Part shown: one piece after another, positions 1 to 5,885 of the stretch | Position numbering within the stretch: the first letter of the stretch is position 1 | How the letters are laid out: each line of letters begins with the position of its first letter | Assembly (NCBI GenBank): GCA_003151215.1 | Contig: PLXB01000165.1 | Location: forward strand, 205-6,089 | Direction: 5' to 3' | DNA from: Ignavibacteriota bacterium | GTDB lineage: Bacteria; Bacteroidota; Kapaibacteriia; Palsa-1295 | DNA: 5,885 nucleotides | Program-made: the position numbers and the translations under genes | Notes under the pieces: generated by a model | What the model was told of the DNA's origin: nothing | Database searches by the model: none | The model's input: only the letters and a program-made list of their open reading frames with translations

Positions 1-2794
1 TGAAATCGCAGGTTGCCGTCGTGACAAATGCAAGGCGGTTAATATTCGTGATCTTGTTAATCGTTGCAGGTACTGTGAGGACTGCTTCATGTGCCCAAAC
101 TGCAGGATTACCGTGCCCGACCCAGGAAAGGATCACCGAACCCGAATTGAATGCATCGACGATCGCTTTCTCCATTTCCGGCATACGTATATCCGTAGCG
201 GTAGAAATTCTGGGATAAGACTGTCCGAAGATATCATGGAAAAGTATTCTTCCGGGTACGTATTTCATTTCATTCCCCGTATCAAATATATGCTGGAGAG
301 GATCAAATACGCCATGGTTTCCCTCATCATCATCATAATGCCTGTCATCGCAAACAAATGTTGCGCGCGAACGCCAATCGCCCTGATCGCTCGATGTTTC
401 ATATTTGATCACTTTTGAAACAAAGGCATCGGCTTCATCGGCATTATGCACCGTCACTCTTCCGACGGCAACATCGAGCATATCCGAACCCGGTGTCAGG
501 CGAACGAAGAACGCATCATCTGGTGAATACGGCGGTTCGCCGCTTCTAAGCTCGCTTGCGGAGTATGTCCGCCATATTTCATAAATAGGTACATCAACGG
601 GAAGCTGTGTCGTCTTATTGCGGTAATCGCAATGTCCGTTAGCAAAAAGTGTAAGGTATAACGGCTTTATCGTATTATTCGCCGTTGTATGGCGAAAGGT
701 ATAAGAAAGGAAATTCCGGATCGCAGTATAATCATTAGAGCCATAACCAAATTCCTTGTAAATATCTTCGACGGTTACCACTGCAACGGTAAGGGGTCCG
801 GTTGCCTGCCCGCCCATTATACGCTGCTTGGCAAGTTTATTTGCCTGATTTATATATGCAGCAGGGGTAACGATAATATCGGCAGCTCCGGTTTGGCAAA
901 TTCCGTTACGCAAAGCAAGCGTTCCGGCAGAAGAAACGGAAGGTGTTTTTAACGAAGCAGGTGTGAATGCAATGAACTGGCGGAATCCGTTCGGATCGCC
1001 CTGAATCGGCACGCTCATCGATGAGCCGTTCGCCAATGCCATTTTCACGGGATTGGATGGATCGGTCACATCCCACGTTTGCCCGTTAGCGGCTTCCGTG
1101 AAATTATACATCAAAGCCCTGCCATCGGATAATAGATAAAACGGAACCTGCCCACCACCGAGCGATGCCTGACGGCGATAAAATACCTCGACCCAGTCAA
1201 GTGCAAAATTTGCATCTCCTTCCGAAGTCGTTGCAGAAAGTGTCAAAGTATTATTCTGAGCACGAAGAAGATTCGATGCAAGGATTTCCGTCCCCCAATT
1301 TCTTGCCGAGTACTGATCATAACCGAAAATAAGCGAACTTCCGTCAATGATCGGATTTAATTGCGTGCCATTAAGCGAAAGATTAAATGTATGCGCATTT
1401 TGCGCGTGGGAATCAAATCCCGGACGCAAAACGGTTGAATCTGAAGTATAGCCGGGAAGGTCCGGTAAATTGACGGTCACATCTCTGCCATTGGGAATAT
1501 CTTCGCCGACGAATTCGCGGCTGATATCCGGATTTTCGAAACGCTCCTCATCTTCATGGACGGCAACTGCAGGAACAGTATTTTGCGGAAGAGGCGATAT
1601 GACATTATCCGGCAACAACACGATTCTTTTTGAAGACGACGATCCTCCTGCCTTCAAAAGGTAATGCCCCGATGTTGTGAATGGATTGAGTAAATGAAAT
1701 AATCCGAATAATGGCGTGCTTCCGGATTCAGGGATGAAATGCCATTCCGTTGTTCCCGGTTCATAGAATCGTGCTTCGGCAAAAGATCCGTCGCTATTCG
1801 TGAGAATATCGAGTGCGCATTCATGCATCTCACCTGTAGCGCTATCGAGATCTTCCGGAATAGCCTGGCCGCCGTATCCGAAAAGCTGGAGAGTCGAAGG
1901 GCTGGCATTTGAAATCCCGGCGTTAGCAAGATCGGCTGATGTAATATGGTAAACTCCCTGGTCATTCGTACTAATAAGAAGCCAATTCTCCCCGGTTAGT
2001 GACGCGGGTGAAGCGCTCGTCTTAGACGAAACAGACGCGGGGCTCAGCGCCTTTGTTACAACGCCTACAGCTGAGTGATAAAACCCACTGATATTACCAT
2101 TGGCAAAAAGATTCTCGAAGAGCTCTGCTTCTTCGGGGCGAAGTGTAGTAAGGTAGGCGGTATTCGCCGGAGGAACGTCGTAGAAAGTGATCTTCACCGT
2201 CATATTTTTGATAAGCCTGATCGAATGCATCGCTGCATCGTAACGGATAGGATTGATACGAAGCTCTTGTGTATAGGCAGTCCGGTAAATATTTGCGGAG
2301 CCGATCGAAACAATATTCCCGGCGGCAGATGAATAAAGATTTGTATTTCGGATAAAATGCTCTACAGGAGTTTTAAACCCATCGCGGGTAAAAGTCCATT
2401 TCGCAACGGGAGCAAGCATCCCGCTCTGAACCGGCTCATCCTCTTCACCAATGACTTCGAACTTTGCAAGTTCCTTTGAAGGTGCAAGAAGACCGACCGG
2501 GATCCACTCCTCGGCAGGGGCACCGATAGCAAATCCTTTTAACGAACCCCCGCTAAAAGTAATCTGCTCATATTCCTCACCCGTTTTCTCATCGGTAACA
2601 GTACGAATTTTATAGACGGGATGAATGGCAATAATAACTTCTTTGGGATTGGAAGAAACTGTATTGTAAGGAGGATTTCCGGGGAAACTTCTCTGCGCAA
2701 AACTTTGCGCAGAGAACCCTGCCAGAAAAAAACAGGCAAGGGAAAGCAAATTCCGCAAAAACTGACAGGATGTTCTATAGTTATTTCTACGCAT
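1..2794 (-). CDS. porU: T9SS sortase PorU-like, gingipain-family (C25) cysteine peptidase, C-terminus cut off by window edge
   Basis: One uninterrupted frame of 931 codons runs from the ATG at 2794 to the left edge. It is the only ATG/GTG/TTG start in the frame before the upstream stop near 2881. Residues 1-33 look like a signal peptide: basic start, hydrophobic core, probable cut after SFA-33. Residues about 249-267 are a Ser/Ala/Pro-rich linker, followed by GENWLLIS (268-275) and a GVY motif typical of PorU-type proteins. A beta-rich region ends near DWVEVFYRR (533-541). The C25 domain starts near residue 638, with VEDIYKEFGYGSND (675-688), VGRVTV (777-782), catalytic His894 in GHG, and Cys929 in TATCDF; the remainder lies outside the window. 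In the family, this His/Cys pair is the catalytic dyad. PorU processes T9SS cargo at the outer membrane and attaches it to the cell surface. A secreted gingipain-like C25 protease is the main alternative, because the C-terminal part is not visible. Family membership is near certain; the PorU assignment is probable. Confidence 0.85.
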   Translation of the reverse strand, partial: MRRNNYRTSCQFLRNLLSLACFFLAGFSAQSFAQRSFPGNPPYNTVSSNPKEVIIAIHPVYKIRTVTDEKTGEEYEQITFSGGSLKGFAIGAPAEEWIPVGLLAPSKELAKFEVIGEEDEPVQSGMLAPVAKWTFTRDGFKTPVEHFIRNTNLYSSAAGNIVSIGSANIYRTAYTQELRINPIRYDAAMHSIRLIKNMTVKITFYDVPPANTAYLTTLRPEEAELFENLFANGNISGFYHSAVGVVTKALSPASVSSKTSASPASLTGENWLLISTNDQGVYHITSADLANAGISNASPSTLQLFGYGGQAIPEDLDSATGEMHECALDILTNSDGSFAEARFYEPGTTEWHFIPESGSTPLFGLFHLLNPFTTSGHYLLKAGGSSSSKRIVLLPDNVISPLPQNTVPAVAVHEDEERFENPDISREFVGEDIPNGRDVTVNLPDLPGYTSDSTVLRPGFDSHAQNAHTFNLSLNGTQLNPIIDGSSLIFGYDQYSARNWGTEILASNLLRAQNNTLTLSATTSEGDANFALDWVEVFYRRQASLGGGQVPFYLLSDGRALMYNFTEAANGQTWDVTDPSNPVKMALANGSSMSVPIQGDPNGFRQFIAFTPASLKTPSVSSAGTLALRNGICQTGAADIIVTPAAYINQANKLAKQRIMGGQATGPLTVAVVTVEDIYKEFGYGSNDYTAIRNFLSYTFRHTTANNTIKPLYLTLFANGHCDYRNKTTQLPVDVPIYEIWRTYSASELRSGEPPYSPDDAFFVRLTPGSDMLDVAVGRVTVHNADEADAFVSKVIKYETSSDQGDWRSRATFVCDDRHYDDDEGNHGVFDPLQHIFDTGNEMKYVPGRILFHDIFGQSYPRISTATDIRMPEMEKAIVDAFNSGSVILSWVGHGNPAVWAHEAVLTVPATINKITNINRLAFVTTATCDF
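2689..2716. repeat. Perfect 13-bp inverted repeat with 2-nt spacer, inside the porU-like signal-peptide coding region
   Basis: Left arm TTCTCTGCGCAAA (2689-2701) and right arm TTTGCGCAGAGAA (2704-2716) are exact reverse complements separated by AC. The repeat lies about 80-105 nt into the porU-like coding sequence. It encodes residues around FSAQSFAQRS, the end of the signal peptide, where the protein itself shows a small AQ/SFAQ repetition. In mRNA it could form a strong hairpin; no U-tract follows, so it is not an ordinary intrinsic terminator. What is seen is the symmetry; any regulatory role is inference. Confidence 0.8.
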
Positions 2795-3128
2795 AACAAA
2801 GGGTGCGGCTCTATGAAAGTTAAGCCGTTCACCATAATAACGCTTTATGATGTTATTTGATACACCGGAGACAGAAATTTACCCATTTTTTCGGATAAGA
2901 TTGCCTGCATGAGTATCAGTTAAATGTAGAAATGGTCTATAGGCTTCTGAAAAATGGATAAAAACACTGTCGGGGGTCGAAACTTAGGCTTATTTAAAGG
3001 CTTTTTTAGGGAAAGAAGTTCGCTAAAAAGGCATAGGAGCCAGATTTCGGTTTAATATGAAGGATACGGAGCGGACGAGATTTGTTTCATAAAACATATC
3101 CCACGTGAGGAAGAGCCAACCCTGCCAA
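2795..3128. other. 334-bp intergenic region with no supported gene
   Basis: This gap separates the HD gene stop from the porU-like start, both on the minus strand. The minus-strand reading frames contain frequent stops. The only open stretch noted on the plus strand is a 33-codon frame at 2954-3055 without a ribosome binding site. The region is A/T-rich and holds one weak inverted repeat (3000-3032) and several copies of the short word AGGCTT on the plus strand. No clear terminator, exact TAnnTTTG promoter or RNA gene was found just upstream of the porU-like ATG, although a partial match, TAAATTTC on the minus strand, lies roughly 80-95 bp upstream of it. The size of the gap suggests that the porU-like gene has its own promoter here. 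Confidence 0.6.
3000..3032. repeat. A/T-rich imperfect inverted repeat in the intergenic gap, possible weak terminator
   Basis: The arms GCTTTTTTAG (3000-3009) and CTAAAAAGGC (3023-3032) can pair over 10 positions with one G-U wobble, leaving a 13-nt loop. It lies about 100 bp past the HD gene stop. The stem is mostly A-U and is not followed by a clean U-tract on either strand, so a terminator role is weakly supported. It could equally be chance in A/T-rich DNA. Confidence 0.25.
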
Positions 3129-3734
3129 TTATTGATTTTTTAAGAGTTCCTTAGACAAGATGCGAATGTTTTCTGATTGCTGATTATCAAATGCATCTTG
3201 CGCAAAAGATGTGAAATATTTATGCGATGTAAGAAGATCAAGATTCTGCTGTGTCCACTGCTCTTCGGTATAAGTCACTCCTATCGCTCGTTCCAATTCG
3301 ATGCGAAGGAGCCTGCTTTGCTCAAAAAATGATTTTCTTCCGAGACCGGAAAGATCGGCATCGGCAAGGATCTCTTCCAAAAGATTTTTCGGCTGCTGGG
3401 GGATCTTGGTGGCACGGATGCATCCGGCGATCAATTCGATCTTTTCTTCCGGATAATTATCTTTTTTCAAAAATTGTTTTGCTATGCGAATGCTGACTTC
3501 TTCATGACCGCGATGAATCTCCGTATATCCCGTGTCGTGAAACCAGCCTGCAAGAGTAACAACTTCGATACCTTCCTTTCCAAGTTTCATACCTTCGGCG
3601 ATCTTGCGGGCAGTATCGGCAACTAACTCCGTATGCTGGTATGTGTGATAGACAAGAGAGTCGGAAAGATGTTCTTTGAATAAAGCAAAGACAAATTCCG
3701 AAACTCGCGTAATAATTTCAGCTTTCTCTTTCAT
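3129..3734 (-). CDS. HD-superfamily metal-dependent phosphohydrolase, stand-alone domain
   Basis: This 201-residue soluble protein consists almost entirely of an HD domain. The expected metal-binding motifs are visible in order: YHTYQHT (residues 29-35, His34), WFHDTGY (64-70, His66-Asp67), RGHEEVS (75-81) and ADADLSG (124-130, Asp127). A charged helical tail follows, with EEQW near 157-160 and HKYFT near 171-175. HD proteins typically hydrolyse phosphate esters of nucleotides or second messengers; the substrate cannot be told from the sequence. The overall motif pattern resembles, from memory, the HD half of Bacteroidota proteins that carry a C-terminal membrane Pycsar-effector domain, but here no membrane segment follows. 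The ATG at 3734 is preferred. Extending to a TTG at 3791 adds 19 poorly fitting residues and crosses a candidate promoter. The gene is divergent from the CWY-module gene and lies upstream of the porU-like gene on the same strand. Confidence 0.9.
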   Translation of the reverse strand: MKEKAEIITRVSEFVFALFKEHLSDSLVYHTYQHTELVADTARKIAEGMKLGKEGIEVVTLAGWFHDTGYTEIHRGHEEVSIRIAKQFLKKDNYPEEKIELIAGCIRATKIPQQPKNLLEEILADADLSGLGRKSFFEQSRLLRIELERAIGVTYTEEQWTQQNLDLLTSHKYFTSFAQDAFDNQQSENIRILSKELLKNQ

Positions 3735-3847
3735 GAATGATACACTTAATCTTTCTACAAATCTACAACAGAATCTTTCGAAACGTATCAAAGCGCAACT
3801 TTCCCCTGCCTTCTGCGTTGTTTTACTTAAATCGATTATTGATCATC
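3735..3847. promoter_or_regulatory. Divergent promoter region between the HD gene and the CWY-module gene
   Basis: These 113 bp separate two outward-facing starts (3734 minus, 3848 plus), so both promoters must lie here or reach into the neighbouring genes. The region contains direct repeats: AATCTTTC at 3748-3755 and 3772-3779, and TCTACAA at 3754-3760 and 3762-3768. There are also short palindromes, TTTCGAAA around 3777-3783 and TGATCA just before the plus-strand ATG. Neither start has a clear Shine-Dalgarno sequence, as is usual in Bacteroidota. The repeats could be an operator, but that is inference. Confidence 0.5.
3758..3765 (-). promoter_or_regulatory. Candidate Bacteroidota-type -7 element (TAGATTTG) for the HD gene
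   Basis: On the minus strand TAGATTTG matches the Bacteroidota -7 consensus TAnnTTTG and lies 23 bp upstream of the preferred ATG. A TTTG (complement of 3789-3792) lies 23 nt further upstream and could serve as the -33 element, although the spacing is slightly long. If real, transcription would start just before the ATG at 3734, leaving a very short leader and excluding the longer TTG start. Confidence 0.3.
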
Positions 3848-4414
3848 ATGAAATACGTTCTTGTTCTTCTTATTTCGCTTTTACCGGCGATGATTGCAAA
3901 TCCATCCTATGCACAAAAGGAATTTACCATCTCGGGCGTAATGCAGCATTCTCATCTTGAAGGAGGGTGCTGGTATGTTCAGGCAAAACAGCAGAAATAC
4001 GAACTAAACGCCTCACCCGAAATTCTGCAAACATGTAATGTCGAAGGCAGGATGCTTACTTTGCGAGTGCGGCAGGCGCCGATGATGAAATCAATTTGCA
4101 TGATGGGGATTGTGGTCGAAGTAATCGATGTACTCGATACCGTTTTTCATCCGCATAACCCTCCGGTGTTCGATAAGAATATCAATGGCATCGTTCATAA
4201 AACAAAAGCAGGTTGCTGGTATATTTCGGCTTCCGATAAGCGTCACTATGAATTGCAGGCGCCAATTCCGAAAAAATTTATGAGGGTCGGAGCGCGATAT
4301 AATCGAATGTCAAAAGTGATTCCGGGATCCGAAGGTAACTGCAATATGGATGGTGTTATAACCATCGGTCCATTTGAACCGGTTATAAAGTCAAAAGATG
4401 ACTCCTTTCATTAA
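3848..4414 (+). CDS. Exported protein of unknown function with two CWY modules
   Basis: This 188-residue protein is not assigned to a family. Residues 1-22 form a clear signal peptide (MKYVLVLLISLL core, probable cut after SYA-22) with no lipobox, so the mature protein is probably periplasmic or secreted and soluble. The mature part holds two copies of one module, residues 28-95 and 112-176. Each starts with an I-(S/N)-G-(V/I) strand, then GCWY (Cys41, Cys123), a YEL motif (51-53, 134-136), and a second Cys before a G-V/I strand (Cys84, Cys165). The Cys spacings of 43 and 42 suggest one disulfide per module; the pattern looks like a small beta-barrel or OB-like fold (inference). A third Cys, 63, is unpaired. 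The ATG at 3848 is chosen because the signal peptide begins exactly there; an in-frame ATG at 3737 would bury it behind 37 residues and overlap the HD gene's promoter. It ends 2 bp from the phosphorylase stop. Confidence 0.88.
   Translation: MKYVLVLLISLLPAMIANPSYAQKEFTISGVMQHSHLEGGCWYVQAKQQKYELNASPEILQTCNVEGRMLTLRVRQAPMMKSICMMGIVVEVIDVLDTVFHPHNPPVFDKNINGIVHKTKAGCWYISASDKRHYELQAPIPKKFMRVGARYNRMSKVIPGSEGNCNMDGVITIGPFEPVIKSKDDSFH
3929..4375 (+). repeat. Tandem duplicated protein module within the CWY-module gene
   Basis: The segments 3929-4132 (residues 28-95) and 4181-4375 (residues 112-176) encode copies of the same module. They align on I-x-G-(V/I), GCWY, the YEL motif about 8-9 residues later, and a terminal Cys followed by a Gly and a hydrophobic strand. 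Similarity is clear in protein but weak in DNA apart from the stretch around GCTGGTAT, so the duplication is old. The linker between the copies (about residues 96-111) is rich in Pro, His and Asn. Confidence 0.75.
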
Positions 4415-4416
4415 TC

Positions 4417-5885
4417 TTATTCCTTCATTGATGGCACATACAACTCCCTGACGTATTGTTTCATCATCCTATCGCTGGAGAATTTCGGAATGATCGATGA
4501 CATGGATTCTTTAACAACCTTCATCCATTCTACCGGCACGTAATCGAGATCGCGCTTATAGTAGAGTGGAATGATCTCTTCTTCGAGAAGGCGGTAAAGT
4601 TCTTGCGCATCGTGCTCATCCTGTTCATCAGGGGTCAATTCTTCGGACGATTGGATCGCCCAGCCATTCTTCCCGTTATAACCTTCGCACCACCAGCCAT
4701 CCAGGACGGAGAGATTCGGTACTCCGTTAATTGCCGCTTTCATTCCGCTTGTTCCCGATGCTTCCATCGGAACGCGTGGCGTATTAAGCCAGAGATCAGC
4801 TCCATGCACTAAATATTTTGCAGAGTGCATATTATAATTTTCGAGGAAGATGATCTTTCCTCGATAAAGCGGATCAGAGGCAAAATCCCACAGTTCCTTG
4901 ATGAGCAATTGGCCCCCTTCATCAGCCGGATGTGCCTTACCGCTGAAAATAAGCTGAACCTGATATTCTTTTTTGTTAAGAATTCTGGAAAGCCTGTCGG
5001 GATCATGAAAAAGAAGCGTCGCACGTTTATAAGTCGCAAAGCGCCTGGCAAAACCGATCGCAAAAGCATCGGGATTGAAGAAAGCACCCCGTGTGATAAG
5101 CTCTGCTTCGGATTCATCGATCTGGCTCGAGCGAAGATCATCGAGAATATTCCGCTGAAGGCTGCGATTGAGCTTATTGCGGAATTGCCAAAGAAGTGCA
5201 TCGGGAACATCATGGATCTTTTGCCAAAGCGCTTCATCTCCCAATTTGTCGCGCCAGTTCTCATCAATGGCATGGTCGAAAAGTTCACCTAATTCCTGAC
5301 TGATCCATGTCGGCACATGAACTCCGTTAGTTATGCCGATGATCGGATGATCCGGCTTATCATATTCCTTCCACATTGCGCGCGTCACATCGCGGTGCTT
5401 GGCACTCACAGCATTCCGTCGATAGGACATGTTCATTGCAAAAGCTGTCATATTGAACGCATCGCCCCATACTTCCCGATGTTTGCCGAATGCGAGGAAA
5501 TCAGTTTCGGATAGGTCGAGTTCTTTTATAGTTTCACGAAAATATTCGCCGATGAGATCGAGCGAGAATGCATCATGACCCGCTGGCACTGGGGTATGGG
5601 TTGTAAAAATACTGGTGCGGCGAATATGTTCGAGCGAATCCGAAATTGATTTGCCGGAGTGCACTTCCTGGCGCAGGCGCTCGAAAAACATAAAGGACGA
5701 ATGGCCTTCGTTTGCATGCCAGACGTCCGGCATAATACCCAATGCCGCAAGCGCGCGGGCTCCGCCAACACCTAAAGCGATCTCCTGACGGAGACGGTAC
5801 ACCTTATCGCCGCCATAAAGCCGCTGGGTGATCTGACGGTCTTCGGTTGCATTTGCCTCCATATCGGAATCCATCAGATACATCG
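4417..5885 (-). CDS. glgP: Alpha-glucan (glycogen) phosphorylase, GT35 family, N-terminus cut off by window edge
   Basis: The visible 488 residues are the C-terminal part of a pyridoxal-phosphate (PLP) dependent phosphorylase, which releases glucose 1-phosphate from storage glucan in the cytoplasm. The frame is still open at the right edge. The ATG at 5883 begins the internal family motif MYLMDSD, so it is not the true start. Conserved blocks follow in order: LYGGD and the GVGGARAL region, WHANEGHSSF, TTHTPVPAGHDAF, GITNGVHVPTW, FARRFATYKRA, IFSGKAHPADEGGQ, NYNMHSAKYLVHGADLWLN, and EASGTSGMKAAINGV. The Lys in the last block (codon 4738-4740, residue 382 of the visible part) is the expected PLP-binding lysine. 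The sequence type matches the shorter alpha-glucan phosphorylases, as in Thermotoga, rather than the classic E. coli or animal form. The C-terminus ends naturally with RMMKQYVRELYVP. Its stop is 2 bp from the convergent CWY-module gene. Nothing looks broken. Confidence 0.96.
   Translation of the reverse strand, partial: MYLMDSDMEANATEDRQITQRLYGGDKVYRLRQEIALGVGGARALAALGIMPDVWHANEGHSSFMFFERLRQEVHSGKSISDSLEHIRRTSIFTTHTPVPAGHDAFSLDLIGEYFRETIKELDLSETDFLAFGKHREVWGDAFNMTAFAMNMSYRRNAVSAKHRDVTRAMWKEYDKPDHPIIGITNGVHVPTWISQELGELFDHAIDENWRDKLGDEALWQKIHDVPDALLWQFRNKLNRSLQRNILDDLRSSQIDESEAELITRGAFFNPDAFAIGFARRFATYKRATLLFHDPDRLSRILNKKEYQVQLIFSGKAHPADEGGQLLIKELWDFASDPLYRGKIIFLENYNMHSAKYLVHGADLWLNTPRVPMEASGTSGMKAAINGVPNLSVLDGWWCEGYNGKNGWAIQSSEELTPDEQDEHDAQELYRLLEEEIIPLYYKRDLDYVPVEWMKVVKESMSSIIPKFSSDRMMKQYVRELYVPSMKE

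Noticed and set aside
1654..1965. Minus-strand 103-codon frame within the porU-like gene, suggesting a frameshift
   Set aside because: The main frame continues without a stop through the region and encodes PorU-like sequence such as GVYHITSADL, so there is no frameshift.
2954..3055. Plus-strand 33-codon open frame encoding a basic peptide in the intergenic gap
   Set aside because: No ribosome binding site or promoter is evident, an open stretch this short is expected by chance, and it overlaps the weak inverted repeat.
3735..3791. Longer N-terminus for the HD protein using the TTG at 3791
   Set aside because: The added 19 residues do not fit the family, the start is a weak TTG, and it lies upstream of the candidate promoter TAGATTTG; the ATG at 3734 is better.
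3737..3847. 37-residue N-terminal extension of the CWY-module protein from the ATG at 3737
   Set aside because: It would place a well-formed signal peptide internally; the ATG at 3848 starts that signal peptide exactly.
4809..5292. Long open frames on both strands at 4809-5292
   Set aside because: They are shadows of the phosphorylase reading frame, which has continuous strong family motifs through this stretch.
5881..5883. ATG at 5883 as the phosphorylase start codon
   Set aside because: It opens the internal conserved motif MYLMDSD and the frame remains open to the window edge, so the real start is outside.

Overview
The window comes from a bacterium of the Bacteroidota/Chlorobiota/Ignavibacteriota group (the FCB lineage, possibly a Kapaibacterium-like organism). 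The main reason is a long, edge-truncated gene for a gingipain-type C25 cysteine peptidase that best fits PorU, the sortase of the type IX secretion system (T9SS), which is largely confined to this group. Moderate base composition, no clear Shine-Dalgarno sequences ahead of any visible start, and one TAnnTTTG-like promoter element agree with this. The phylum is an inference; the window contains no rRNA or other phylogenetic marker.

Layout from left to right. (1) Positions 1-2794, minus strand: the first 931 codons of the PorU-like protein, open to the left edge. It has a signal peptide and the catalytic His and Cys of family C25; the Cys lies three codons from the edge. A perfect 13-bp inverted repeat sits in the coding sequence at the end of the signal peptide. 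(2) Positions 2795-3128: a 334-bp gap with no supported gene and one weak A/T-rich inverted repeat. (3) Positions 3129-3734, minus strand: a stand-alone HD-superfamily phosphohydrolase. (4) Positions 3735-3847: a 113-bp divergent promoter region with short direct repeats. (5) Positions 3848-4414, plus strand: a small exported protein of unknown function made of two copies of a Cys-Trp-Tyr module. (6) Positions 4417-5885, minus strand: the C-terminal 488 residues of an alpha-glucan (glycogen) phosphorylase, whose start lies beyond the right edge. It meets gene 5 tail to tail with a 2-bp gap.

The four genes do not form one evident pathway. They cover storage-glucan breakdown in the cytoplasm (phosphorylase), an unassigned HD hydrolase, and two exported proteins, one of which probably belongs to the T9SS cell-surface machinery. 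The two least understood items are the duplicated CWY-module protein and the PorU-like protein, whose catalytic domain lies unusually far from the N-terminus. I saw no mobile element, CRISPR array, tRNA or rRNA.
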